A stretch of DNA of 64,000 bases from Halorubrum sp. Atlit-26R (GCF_003666015.1 NZ_QPLT01000008.1:117152-181151); one strand, 5' to 3'. Positions 7,168-14,850 are shown, counted from the first letter of the stretch. Notes: a model not told the origin generated them from the letters alone. Made by a program: numbers and translations.

Positions 7168-8028
7168 ATGGCTCGGCTCTACGAATACGCCGCTTCCAGC
7201 GACAAGTCCGGCTACTTTCTCCGCGGAGGAACGAGCGGCAGCAACTACACATTAGGCGTGACAGCCCTCGGACGCCGTCTTTTCGACCACTTAGGGTATG
7301 ACCCCGGCGTCGTGAACAAGGAACGCGGGCCCCGGATCCCCTCACAGTTACATTGGTCGATGTACGAGGCAGGACTCATCCGCCCCGGCGACTCCGACCC
7401 TTCGGGTCACGGTATCGACGGCGAGATCGACGTCGACGAAACAGAGCTCACCGAGGAGCAGATCGACGAGCTTGAGCAATTCATTCGCTCGGCGGATACC
7501 AGTCGGTCCGAGATACAGGAGCTTGCTGAGATATTCGGTTTCGACCCCGGCCCCGAAACCTCAGATGCTACGGACGGCCCGAAGAACATCATCTGGGAAG
7601 TCCACGGAAAGGCAGCCGAGATCGTCGCAAACGAGATACAGAGCACGCTCAAGGGGAGGCTTTCGCCCGGCGAAAACAGCGGTCGCTTCGAGGTCGAGTC
7701 TGTGCGGTGTTCGGATGCTTCCAAGTTGTTCGACGAGACGACGACCTTCCAAGTCCGAACAGCCACAGAAGGCGGATCCACGAAGGAACAGCACCAACTG
7801 GTGTTCGTCGAAGGCGATGGCCTCACACAGATCACCTCCACCACGAACGTAGCCCTCGGGTGGGATGATCGCGTACGGATTCAAAAACAACAGATGGACA
7901 TACTTGATACGATCAGGCGGGTATCGAACGGGCCACTCGATATGTACCTCGGCGACCCCGCCGACCCACCGGATATAGAGATCATCGACAGAGCGGCCAA
8001 CCCACACGATCGGATTCCGAGACAGTAG
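7168..8028 (+). CDS. hypothetical protein, partner of the half-TBP
   Basis: ATG 7168 directly follows the TAG of the TBP-like gene with no spacer, so the two are cotranscribed and probably coupled. The 286-residue protein has an N-terminal domain with GVTALGRRLFDHLGY (HTH-like helices), an acidic linker near 85-125 and a C-terminal beta-rich part (FEVESVRCSD, TTFQVRTATE, HQLVFVEGDG). No enzymatic motif is seen. The position suggests it works with the TBP-like protein; this is inference. Confidence 0.55.
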   Translation: MARLYEYAASSDKSGYFLRGGTSGSNYTLGVTALGRRLFDHLGYDPGVVNKERGPRIPSQLHWSMYEAGLIRPGDSDPSGHGIDGEIDVDETELTEEQIDELEQFIRSADTSRSEIQELAEIFGFDPGPETSDATDGPKNIIWEVHGKAAEIVANEIQSTLKGRLSPGENSGRFEVESVRCSDASKLFDETTTFQVRTATEGGSTKEQHQLVFVEGDGLTQITSTTNVALGWDDRVRIQKQQMDILDTIRRVSNGPLDMYLGDPADPPDIEIIDRAANPHDRIPRQ

Positions 8029-8078
8029 CGACCCCTCCAGATTCTCAGAGGCTCAGGCGTGCGTCGGCTCATCAAATA

Positions 8079-8109
8079 CCATACTGTATATAATGGAAAC
8101 TACTAAGAG
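8079..8109 (+). promoter_or_regulatory. element promoter copy 3
   Basis: CCATACT 8079-8085, eight bases, TGGAAAC at 8094 and CTAAGA for the TATA position. TGG lies 49 bases before ATG 8143, with a short leader ending in AAAACG before the start. Confidence 0.8.
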
Positions 8110-8142
8110 GAAGGAGGCCCTTGAGACAGATACGGGAAAACG

Positions 8143-8364
8143 ATGCTGACGCCACCGAAAGCAGAGTCGGTCGACGTATCGCCACGAACGTTCCACCGCG
8201 GCGACGGCAGCGTCAAGCGGCGTGAATCTCGGCGGGAGGTCGCCCAGCGGAGGTCGAAAGCCGCGAAGGGTGAGCACGCCCGGATCAAGGCGATAGAACA
8301 GCGGCAGAAGCGGACGTTCGACGCATACGCGTTCGTGATGGGGTTCACAGGGGAGGCTGCGTGA
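8143..8364 (+). CDS. small basic protein
   Basis: A 73-residue protein that is strikingly basic in an acidic proteome: VKRRESRREVAQRRSKAAKG and RIKAIEQRQKRTF occupy its middle as a likely long helix. This composition suits a nucleic-acid-binding peptide. No known family is recognised. It stands first under promoter copy 3, one base before the next gene. Confidence 0.6.
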   Translation: MLTPPKAESVDVSPRTFHRGDGSVKRRESRREVAQRRSKAAKGEHARIKAIEQRQKRTFDAYAFVMGFTGEAA

Positions 8365-8365
8365 T

Positions 8366-9019
8366 ATGGCACTAATCGACGCCAACCACCTACGAGCGTG
8401 CCGGGAACACCGGGTCGTCTCCGAGGAGTGGTGCCCCGTGTGCGCGACCGACGCCGAAGCGGACGGAACATACGACGGGTCGGTGGGCCACATCGACCGG
8501 CGGCGAGCCCCGCCGGAAGACCAGTTACGTGACCATCTCTCCGAGATCGTGGAGGCCGCGCAAGACGTCGGCGGCCGTGTCACGATCTCGGTCGCGGAGC
8601 TCGACAAGAAGGAGCTTCCCGCCGGCTACACGCCACAGGAACGGTGGTTCAACGTCGTCGAGATACGGAACACCGACGGCATGGTCGAGGAGACGATCAA
8701 GTCTGGGAAGGATCTTGAGAACACGGCCGAGCAGATCGAGGCCGGCGAGATCGACTTATCCGCCCCGGACTACGATCACCTACTCGATCCCGAGGAGTGG
8801 CGGCTGGTGTTCCGTGCGAACGCCTACGAGGTGGAGTTTGAACGGGTCGAGGAGACAAGGCTTCGAGCGACAGCAGGCGTCAATTCCAGCAGTAAACATA
8901 GTAAGCTCCGGAAAGAAGTGGGGACCGTAGCCGAACGCATGGGTCTCTCTGTCCACACCCGGAACGCCGGCGACACGTTCGAGGACTCCGTTATCGACAT
9001 TTACACAGACCATGACTGA
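8366..9019 (+). CDS. hypothetical protein with N-terminal zinc finger
   Basis: The protein opens with CREHRVVSEEWCPVC, a Cys-His-Cys-Cys site, followed by an acidic helical region, a strand-rich middle and a Lys-rich segment near residue 175 (SSSKHSKLRKEVGTVAERMG). There is no catalytic motif. It overlaps the following gene at ATG 9012. A DNA- or RNA-binding role is plausible given the zinc finger, but the family is unknown. Confidence 0.55.
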   Translation: MALIDANHLRACREHRVVSEEWCPVCATDAEADGTYDGSVGHIDRRRAPPEDQLRDHLSEIVEAAQDVGGRVTISVAELDKKELPAGYTPQERWFNVVEIRNTDGMVEETIKSGKDLENTAEQIEAGEIDLSAPDYDHLLDPEEWRLVFRANAYEVEFERVEETRLRATAGVNSSSKHSKLRKEVGTVAERMGLSVHTRNAGDTFEDSVIDIYTDHD

Positions 9020-9155
9020 CAGCGACGTTCAACCCGGTACCGGCGGGAATACGGCAAAGTGGGAGTATTCCTGTCCGGACTGTAACGCCGGCGTGATCCG
9101 TGAGCAGAACCCGATCAAGTGCCCCAACTGCGGCGGCGGGCCGCTCGTCCCCTGA
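9012..9155 (+). CDS. zinc-ribbon microprotein (47 aa)
   Basis: ATG 9012 overlaps the previous TGA. The whole protein is a rubredoxin-like ribbon: YSCPDCNAGV and IKCPNCGGGP about 14 residues apart. It fits the local family of tiny ribbon proteins. The next gene starts 12 bases after its stop. Confidence 0.6.
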   Translation: MTDSDVQPGTGGNTAKWEYSCPDCNAGVIREQNPIKCPNCGGGPLVP

Positions 9156-9166
9156 ATCCGTCACCG

Positions 9167-9478
9167 ATGAATCCGTATCTCTCTGCGCTCGCAGCTGTCG
9201 TTTCGCTGGCTATCTGTATCTGGGCGTTCAGGTACTCTCATCGGTTCTTGTTCTCAGAATCCCGCAATGAGCAACTACTGGGCGTGTTCTTCGCCTTTAT
9301 CGGGTCTTGTGGAGGGGCCGCCTTTCTGGGTGTGGGGATCACCGCGACTGTCCCGCGCCTACTCCCCCAGCGGCCGCTGGCGGTCGGGGGGCTGATCGCG
9401 CTGGGCTACACGCTCACGCTCGCCATCGGGGCGTATGCCCGCAAGCGCCGGTCGCACCAACCTGTCCGCTCTCTCTAA
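9167..9478 (+). CDS. small membrane protein, three helices
   Basis: ATG 9167 follows AATCCGTCACCG. The 103-residue protein has helices at about 2-22, 34-58 and 72-90, with a basic C-terminus (ARKRRSHQP). No motif identifies it. It is the last gene of the operon driven by promoter copy 3. Confidence 0.6.
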   Translation: MNPYLSALAAVVSLAICIWAFRYSHRFLFSESRNEQLLGVFFAFIGSCGGAAFLGVGITATVPRLLPQRPLAVGGLIALGYTLTLAIGAYARKRRSHQPVRSL

Positions 9479-9530
9479 TTCCGGTTCGGTCGCTCTTGTG
9501 CCGCCTATGCTGGCAGTCTTTCTCGGATTT

Positions 9531-9561
9531 ACATACTGTAACTAATGGAAAAGACTTATCA
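9531..9561 (+). promoter_or_regulatory. element promoter copy 4
   Basis: ACATACT 9531-9537, eight bases, TGGAAAA at 9545 and ACTTATC for the TATA position. TGG is 52 bases before ATG 9597. The leader ends GTGAGGACAGAACGATGG, as in copies 2 and 5. Confidence 0.8.
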
Positions 9562-9596
9562 GAAAGGGGGCCCTATGAGTGAGTGAGGACAGAACG

Positions 9597-10382
9597 ATGG
9601 ATGCGCTCACCACCACAAAATCGGCAGAGAACACCGACGAGAAGGAGTACGCAGAGGAGTACCACGAGGAGACCGAGGAGATCAACGCCGATGAGCTCAC
9701 GGCTCACCGCCTCTCGCACAAGACGACCGACATTACCTACGTGACGGGACAGGGTACGACGCGAACGGTCCGGGTCTACGGCGCGACACCGGCCTCGTCC
9801 TACAACAACGTTCCCGAGGGGTTCTACGGGTTTTTCCACAACCGGGACAAGAAGTACGCCTACTCCCCGGAGCAGGACAAACTCGTCTCTATCCCTTCGG
9901 GAGACAAGACGATCACCGTTGCTGAGTCCGAGAACATCATCCGCTACGAGGCCGTGTCCTATCCGGAGCGAGCGCCCGTTGACGGTGCCGTACAGGAGGA
10001 TGTTGAAGCGACCGTCTACTACCGATCCCCGCGGAGCGACAGCATCCAGTCAGTCACGATCCGGGTAGACCACATGGAGGGCCGCTACCCCGCGATGATC
10101 ACCGGCGAGGAGGTAGATGGCGACCGCCTGATCGAGGCGACACTTGTCCACAGCCGGAAGATCAAAACGACGGTCCCCGAGAACACCCTCGGGCGCGTCG
10201 CCCGTGTTGAGTTTCCGAAAGGCCACCAGTTCACGCTCACCGTCGAAGGGCTCACCGACGACAAAGCGACGGGTGGAGGGATCGAGTCCGCCGAACAGAA
10301 GCTCAAGTCCGTTTTCGAGCGTCACGCCCACAGCGACGGCATCGACGTAACTCTCACCCACGAGGGGCGGATGGAACGATGA
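9597..10382 (+). CDS. hypothetical protein (261 aa)
   Basis: ATG 9597 has the repeated GAGGACAGAACG leader. After an acidic N-terminus the protein is beta-rich (TYVTGQGTTRTVRVYGA, YGFFHNRDKKYAYSP, TVYYRSPRSDSIQSVTIRVD), with a C-terminal helix-strand unit. The repeated short strands suggest two similar beta domains. No catalytic residues are identifiable. It overlaps the GIY-YIG gene by ATGA, so the two probably act together. Confidence 0.55.
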   Translation: MDALTTTKSAENTDEKEYAEEYHEETEEINADELTAHRLSHKTTDITYVTGQGTTRTVRVYGATPASSYNNVPEGFYGFFHNRDKKYAYSPEQDKLVSIPSGDKTITVAESENIIRYEAVSYPERAPVDGAVQEDVEATVYYRSPRSDSIQSVTIRVDHMEGRYPAMITGEEVDGDRLIEATLVHSRKIKTTVPENTLGRVARVEFPKGHQFTLTVEGLTDDKATGGGIESAEQKLKSVFERHAHSDGIDVTLTHEGRMER

Positions 10383-10852
10383 GCCCGGGCGAGTCCGCGA
10401 CGCGACAGAGTCATTCGTGGTCGCCGTCTCCGGAAGACGGGCTCACCGGTGACCAGTATCTTACCGAGGAGATCGCGCAGCACGTCGACGACCTCAGCGA
10501 CGCCCACGAGCCTGCGGTGTACGTCCTCGAACTGTCAACCCCCGACACGTCGAGCTACGAGGCACACGCCCGCTTGTGGCTTCAAGAACACGGGGCGGTC
10601 CCCGACTACCTCGAATCGATCGCCGCCACCGAGCGGCTCCTCTACGTCGGTGCTGCGAAGAACGTCTACGACCGCCTCCAAGAGCATCTAAACCACCCGA
10701 ACCGGTCGAGTGACGTTGCGGAGGTGTTCCCGATTCACTCCGTGGTCGACGTCCAGCGGTTCGACACGCCGACCGAAGCGTTCGACGCCGAGCATAGGAT
10801 CGCGATGGACCTCTCGAACGAGGAGGCGGGCGCACACGTTCACTCTCGGTAG
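10379..10852 (+). CDS. GIY-YIG-like nuclease domain protein
   Basis: The protein carries the marks of the GIY-YIG fold: a first strand VYVLEL at residues 47-52, a second LLYVGAAKNVYDRLQEH with Tyr89 and Arg99, and a later Glu138 in AFDAEHR that fits the metal-binding glutamate. The fold cuts DNA in homing, repair and restriction enzymes. An insertion of about 35 residues separates the two signature strands. At 157 residues it has no second domain. It overlaps the preceding gene. Confidence 0.65.
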   Translation: MSPGESATRQSHSWSPSPEDGLTGDQYLTEEIAQHVDDLSDAHEPAVYVLELSTPDTSSYEAHARLWLQEHGAVPDYLESIAATERLLYVGAAKNVYDRLQEHLNHPNRSSDVAEVFPIHSVVDVQRFDTPTEAFDAEHRIAMDLSNEEAGAHVHSR

Positions 10853-10862
10853 GCTACACCAC

Positions 10863-11120
10863 ATGAGCAGCAGCGACTCTGGACAGCCCGACAGGCCTCC
10901 ACCGCCGGAATACGGCTGTGAAAGATGCTATGAGACCTATACGACGCCTGACCCACCTTCCAACTGTGAGCGGTGTGGAGGTGGTAACATCGTCCGCCTA
11001 CTTCCGATCGATTGGACATGGGAGTGCCCCAGCTGTTCAGAGTCCGGCAGCGGGACGTACCCAGATGAGTGCCCCGCTTGTGGCACGGAGACGATCGCAC
11101 GTCCCCCCGCGGGTGGGTAG
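10863..11120 (+). CDS. double zinc-ribbon protein (85 aa)
   Basis: ATG 10863 lies ten bases after the previous stop. The protein holds two consecutive ribbons: CERCYETY with CERCGGGN, then CPSCSESG with CPACGTET. Eight cysteines in pairs bind two zincs. Proteins built of paired ribbons often bind polymerase or nucleic acid. It ends the operon of promoter copy 4. Confidence 0.65.
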   Translation: MSSSDSGQPDRPPPPEYGCERCYETYTTPDPPSNCERCGGGNIVRLLPIDWTWECPSCSESGSGTYPDECPACGTETIARPPAGG

Positions 11121-11163
11121 TTCTCAGCACGACCTTCCATACTACTACGCTCACCTAACGCAA

Positions 11164-11240
11164 GGGATATAGTATATAATACCACGCGCAACCTTCATAT
11201 ACTATGCTTCCATCTGGGGAAACATTTATAAGTCATAATA
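11164..11240 (+). promoter_or_regulatory. AT-rich promoter region before 11255
   Basis: The segment contains TATAGTATATAATA (about 11168-11181) and ATTTATAAGT near 11224. The second is about 30 bases before ATG 11255, placing transcription start near the ATG. CATACTATGCTTCCATCTGGGG upstream has traces of the shared motif, but the spacing is different, so it is not counted as a copy. Confidence 0.5.
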
Positions 11241-11254
11241 ACATACAAACATAT

Positions 11255-11641
11255 ATGTGTCAGAAAACAACGACGCATACGACAGAAGACGAATCGGATA
11301 CTGAAGAATCGGAGCAGGGGAGCGGTCAGTCTCCAGAATCCGCCACACTGGGTAAACAACAAGAAAACGAACAGGAATCAAAAAATGCTGTTCGGCGCTG
11401 GTTCTATGAATTTCGCACCGACAACATCAGAGTCTATGAGTGGAACCAAGGCTTAACCACGCTCTCGGCTATTATCATCAGCGTCACTCTCGGTACGGCT
11501 ATCCCGCTTACATGGGACGAACTCTCGATAGGTCAGGTAGGGCTTCTACTGGTAGGGATCTTGGTGTTCGTTATTAGCAGGCGGATAGCAACCAACGCTA
11601 AAAAATCGATGCGAGAGAACGATGACGAAGACGGCGGCTGA
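11255..11641 (+). CDS. membrane protein with acidic N-terminus
   Basis: ATG 11255 is used because the ATTTATAAGT box lies 30 bases upstream; ATG 11204 lies before that box. The first 60 residues are Glu/Ser/Thr-rich and disordered. Helices follow at about 75-93 and 98-115, then a Lys/Asp tail. Codon use is more AT-rich than in the neighbours, so it may be a later arrival. Function is unknown. Confidence 0.55.
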   Translation: MCQKTTTHTTEDESDTEESEQGSGQSPESATLGKQQENEQESKNAVRRWFYEFRTDNIRVYEWNQGLTTLSAIIISVTLGTAIPLTWDELSIGQVGLLLVGILVFVISRRIATNAKKSMRENDDEDGG

Positions 11642-11653
11642 GTGTGTCTAAGA

Positions 11654-11684
11654 CCATACTTAGATTAATGGAAAGTTTTATGTG
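11654..11684 (+). promoter_or_regulatory. element promoter copy 5
   Basis: CCATACT 11654-11660, eight bases, TGGAAAG at 11669 and TTTTATG for the TATA position. TGG is 50 bases before ATG 11719. The leader 11676-11718 nearly repeats that of copy 2. Confidence 0.8.
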
Positions 11685-11718
11685 CCCGCATCCCTTCGTT
11701 ACAGGTGAGGTCAGAACG

Positions 11719-12111
11719 ATGGACGTGATCCAAGAGATCCTGTCGCAGTACGGTGTTGAATCGGTCGAGGAGTGGGAGATCAACGCCCCGCATGAGGTCG
11801 AAGTGGAGGCGTGCGACCCGCTCACCATCGAGAAGATCGCTTCTGACCGGGTTTCCGTCGGCCATTACTTCACGCAGAACGGCGATCTCATGTCGGACCC
11901 CGAGATGGTATTCAAAGTTGAGGACGGTGAGTGGACGCCGGTGAGCTTTACCAGCCACCCGCACCCGCCTCGCCATGAACACGACGAGAGCGGGCTGGGG
12001 ATGAGCTCCTTCTTGGAGACGTGGGAGAAGAACATCCGGAACATGGGGTACCTCAAGGCGGCGGGTCATCCGGAGACTAACAGCGGCAACACGGGGTCCA
12101 CCGAGGCGTAA
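11719..12111 (+). CDS. hypothetical protein, DUF6908-like layout
   Basis: The 130-residue protein starts at ATG 11719 in the conserved AACGATGG context. Residues about 40-80 run VSVGHYFTQNGDLMSDPEMVF then GEWTPVSF, a HYxxxNGDxxxDPE pattern that I associate, with moderate trust, with DUF6908 proteins of plasmids. No catalytic role is known to me. The C-terminus is His-rich (HPHPPRHEHD). It stands alone under promoter copy 5. Confidence 0.55.
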   Translation: MDVIQEILSQYGVESVEEWEINAPHEVEVEACDPLTIEKIASDRVSVGHYFTQNGDLMSDPEMVFKVEDGEWTPVSFTSHPHPPRHEHDESGLGMSSFLETWEKNIRNMGYLKAAGHPETNSGNTGSTEA

Positions 12112-12501
12112 CTGACGCTCTCTGGAGGCGGCAAACGGGTGAAAAGGCGTGACAGCCCGCAGGAAAGGGGCTGTTGGCCCAGCCGTCACCTGAGTACCGA
12201 CCGGCGACCAAGCGATCGGGTTGTTCACTCAGGGCGGCAGGGGAGGAATCGGACCGACCACAGCCGATTCCTGTCGTATGCTCTACCCCGCACCTATGTA
12301 AAATGTTGTTATCACCGGTATTAGGCCGTAGTGGGACCTAAATCGTCGGTATTCAGTTTTGAAGCGGCGGGTTTCATCTCCCGGGTGAGTCAGGGTAATC
12401 TACAAGTCGTCGGGCTGTTTGTTCCGATATAACGTATCCGACCAATGGAGTCCACTCGTCGCTGACTACGGCGGGGTCTCCACCCTTCCGACCGGTGAGA
12501 C
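12112..12501 (+). other. 390-base gene-free region with strong hairpins
   Basis: No gene is supported here. ACAGCCC (12152-12158) pairs with GGGCTGT (12168-12174) and AGGAATCGG (12244-12252) pairs with CCGATTCCT (12264-12272), both perfect. An AT-rich GATATAACG stretch near 12427 may hold the promoter of the next gene. The stems may be part of the 3' end of the previous message, or a small RNA. Confidence 0.45.
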
Positions 12502-13503
12502 ATGGATCTCACGCCACAGCCAACAATAGACACAACCGACCATCGTACCGTTTCCGAGACTGACGAACCGTGGGAGCTGACACCCGGGATAGTTGATTCA
12601 CTACTCCCACCGACCGAACGGGTGCCCGAGGTTTTGCCTGTGTACGGGGCTATCCCCCGAGTCGAGCATCAACAGGCCCACAGGGATTTCTTGTGGGCAG
12701 TTCGTCCCCCAGCGGCGATGGTATCGATCAAGCACGTCCGGCGGATTCTGAAACGGGGAGAGACTGCCGAGACGTACTTTCCGCCCGAGACGGACGTGAT
12801 AACCACGACGACCCACGCAGATCCCAAGAGCTTCCGAATCCAGTTTTCCCAAGAAGTCGCACTCATACAGGCGTTCGAGCCGGACTACCACCTGCCGTGG
12901 GATTGGCCGCTCACCAACGAGATGAGTGAGGACCACCGGATAGAGTATTGTCAGCGGGTTGCCCGTGGCGCCGTCGAGATGGACCGAGTGTTGGGAGGTC
13001 ACTACGACTCAGACGACGTCGACCACCCACTCCCGACGCCGCTCGTTTCGGAACCCGTTGAGACTACGATCATCCCCCTGATACGTGGCGATACACCGAC
13101 CGAGCGGGCGCCATGCGAATTTTCAGTTGCGGAGGTAGACGCCCCGATAGCAGCGAAGTACGGCAGCCACTACATGAGCCGGGCCACCGGCGGAAACTAC
13201 CCTGCCCTCCGGGAGAGCGTCGAGGAGATCCACGAGGAAACGAACGGCCAACCGATCATCGTCATCGGGCTACTTTCTCCGAGTGACCGCTACGGACTCT
13301 GCGATCTCCCCGACAACGTCGTCGGTGCCGCTGGGTTGAACCAATGGATTTCTCGGGTGAGTCCTCGGGAGAGCTCCCCAGATGAGATGCGAGCTGCCTA
13401 CGATACGTTCGAGCAGGAAGTGGCCGAAGCACTCGATGTACCGCCGTCCTACGACCGGAAGGAAGTGGCTCACATCGAGTCCACACCCCCCGAACTCGAT
13501 TGA
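12502..13503 (+). CDS. hypothetical protein (333 aa), possible TIM-barrel
   Basis: ATG 12502 opens a soluble acidic protein. It has repeated strand-loop-helix units (MVSIKHVRRIL, ALIQAFEPDYHLPWDWPLTNE, TTIIPLIRGDTPTE, PIAAKYGSHYMSR, PIIVIGLLSPSDRYGL), a layout that recalls barrel enzymes such as tRNA-guanine transglycosylase-like proteins, but I cannot see a definite active site. It has no copy of the shared promoter. It is followed after 33 bases by promoter copy 6. Confidence 0.5.
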   Translation: MDLTPQPTIDTTDHRTVSETDEPWELTPGIVDSLLPPTERVPEVLPVYGAIPRVEHQQAHRDFLWAVRPPAAMVSIKHVRRILKRGETAETYFPPETDVITTTTHADPKSFRIQFSQEVALIQAFEPDYHLPWDWPLTNEMSEDHRIEYCQRVARGAVEMDRVLGGHYDSDDVDHPLPTPLVSEPVETTIIPLIRGDTPTERAPCEFSVAEVDAPIAAKYGSHYMSRATGGNYPALRESVEEIHEETNGQPIIVIGLLSPSDRYGLCDLPDNVVGAAGLNQWISRVSPRESSPDEMRAAYDTFEQEVAEALDVPPSYDRKEVAHIESTPPELD

Positions 13504-13536
13504 GGGCGTACCGCCTCAGTTGGTCTCCCCGAAGTA

Positions 13537-13569
13537 CCATACTTGTAGTAATGGAAAATTTTTATAAAC
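13537..13569 (+). promoter_or_regulatory. element promoter copy 6 (drives the TFB gene)
   Basis: CCATACT 13537-13543, eight bases, TGGAAAA at 13552 and a strong TTTTTATAAA TATA box. TGG is 47 bases before ATG 13599. It places the TFB under the promoter class it may itself read. Confidence 0.8.
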
Positions 13570-13598
13570 GAGCAGTCCCTACATCGAGGTAGACAACG

Positions 13599-14579
13599 AT
13601 GGCACGGATGAAAGCGAGCGGTTCCCGTCTTGGATCGACGAATCCCGACGGCGCAACCGCCACGGCAGTAGCACAGACCGGCGATCCGGAACCGAAGGAG
13701 TCGGAGATCCACGAGAAGGATCGGTGCCCCGAGTGCGGGGGACGGCTCCACAACGGTGAGACGGAGACAGTTTGCCGGGAGTGCGGATTAGTTTCGGAGG
13801 CCGCTCCTATCGACCACGGGCCGGAGTGGAGGGACCGTGAGGACCCGAATCACAGCGTCCGCTGTAACGGTGCCCCCGAGACGATTCTGATCCACGACAA
13901 AGGGCTGGGATCGGAGATCGATTCCACCGTCGGTTCTGGGCGTATCCACCGGCAGTCCATGTACCAGCGGCGAAGCCGGTCGGACTCGGGACAGGGACGT
14001 GTGCGGTACATCCTGTCGCAGATCCGGCGGATCGGCTCGCGACTTTCTCTCCCAACCTACGTGATGAAGGATGCCGCCTACTACACCCGCCGAGCCTACG
14101 AGCAGGACGTACCCGAAGGCCGGTCGCTTGAGTGGGTTACTGGTGGTGTGATCTACGCCGCAATCCGGGAGCGTGAGCTCCCGATCCGTCCCGACGAGGT
14201 GGCGGAGTTCCTTCGAGAAGACGACGCCACAGCGTCCGGGCGGCAGGGCATCCTTCAGGCGTACTCTCACATCTGCCGGGCGTTGGACCTCTCTATCACT
14301 CCGATGCTTCCGAAAGACCATGCTCCCCGGCTGTTCGACGCCCTTGACCTCCGTACTGAAACTGAGATCGAGGTTCGACGTCTACTCGTCGAAGTCGAGG
14401 GGAAAACGGGTGGGGCTACGCCGAGTGCCGTCGCCGCTGGTGCCGTTCGGAAGGTCTCTAAAGGCAAACCTCGCAGCCCTCAGTTGAACGAGATCGCGGC
14501 GGTCTACGGCCACTCTCGCAAGACGGTACAGAACAACGCACAGCGGATCGAGGAACTGGAAACCGACGACTTAGCGTAG
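13599..14579 (+). CDS. tfb: divergent transcription factor B (TFIIB-like)
   Basis: TFB bridges TBP, promoter BRE DNA and RNA polymerase. The zinc ribbon is complete: C43, C46, C59 and C62 (CPECGG, CRECGL). A linker with ILIHDKGLGSEID matches the B-reader region of archaeal TFBs, although the motif before it is reshaped. Two cyclin-like repeats follow, the first around ILSQIRRIGSRLSLP and GVIYAAIRE, the second around ATPSAVAAGAVRKVSKG with a final HTH-like YGHSRKTVQNN. A length of 326 is normal for TFB. An unusually long N-terminal extension (about 40 residues) precedes the ribbon. It lies under promoter copy 6, so autoregulation is likely. Confidence 0.85.
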   Translation: MARMKASGSRLGSTNPDGATATAVAQTGDPEPKESEIHEKDRCPECGGRLHNGETETVCRECGLVSEAAPIDHGPEWRDREDPNHSVRCNGAPETILIHDKGLGSEIDSTVGSGRIHRQSMYQRRSRSDSGQGRVRYILSQIRRIGSRLSLPTYVMKDAAYYTRRAYEQDVPEGRSLEWVTGGVIYAAIRERELPIRPDEVAEFLREDDATASGRQGILQAYSHICRALDLSITPMLPKDHAPRLFDALDLRTETEIEVRRLLVEVEGKTGGATPSAVAAGAVRKVSKGKPRSPQLNEIAAVYGHSRKTVQNNAQRIEELETDDLA

Positions 14580-14683
14580 CCTTTTGTTTATTTGACGATT
14601 GGAAATCATAATTGAGATTTACTTTTATATCCAACTAAGTGGATAAACCTGATCTTTTTTATACTACCGGCCCAACCTTTCAG
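14580..14683 (+). promoter_or_regulatory. AT-rich segment, with TATA box for a candidate RNA
   Basis: A T-rich run just after the TFB stop (TTTTGTTTATTTG) may end its message. TATCCA-ACTAAG-TGGATA forms a small inverted repeat near 14628-14645. A box TTTTTTATAC near 14654-14664 lies about 25 bases before the stem that starts at 14684. The AT-rich stretch could also be a replication unwinding site. Confidence 0.45.
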
Positions 14684-14850
14684 TAGCCCCATGTGAACCG
14701 CTGCGCTTAGTCACCGCAGCGTTACTTGGCTGTGGTTTAGATTCCATTGGTCGGTATCTGCTCACCACTCAAATCTCACATGGGGCTCGAACTACTCCTA
14801 CCGCTTGGTAGGCCGATCCTCTCGGTATCTCTCTTGCGAGTCTCGCAGCT
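14684..14850 (+). ncRNA. candidate structured non-coding RNA
   Basis: AGCCCCATGTGA (14684-14695) is perfectly complementary to TCACATGGGGCT (14775-14786), closing a 103-base unit. Inside lies CGCTGCG (14699-14705) with CGCAGCG (14715-14721). After it come CCTACC-GCTT-GGTAGG (14797-14812) and GCGAGTCTCGC (about 14836-14846). A TATA-like box sits 25 bases before the first stem. No coding frame occupies the region. It is not a tRNA: no T-arm precedes the acceptor-like end. An origin of replication is the alternative. Confidence 0.5.

Noticed and set aside
11190..11235. Thirteenth copy of the shared promoter before 11255
   Set aside because: CATACT and GGGGAAAC are present, but the spacing is not eight bases and no TGGAAAA lies at the right place.
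14684..14786. tRNA gene with intron
   Set aside because: AGCCCCA and TGGGGCT could be an acceptor stem, but there is no T-arm or anticodon arm, and the stem extends to 12 pairs.
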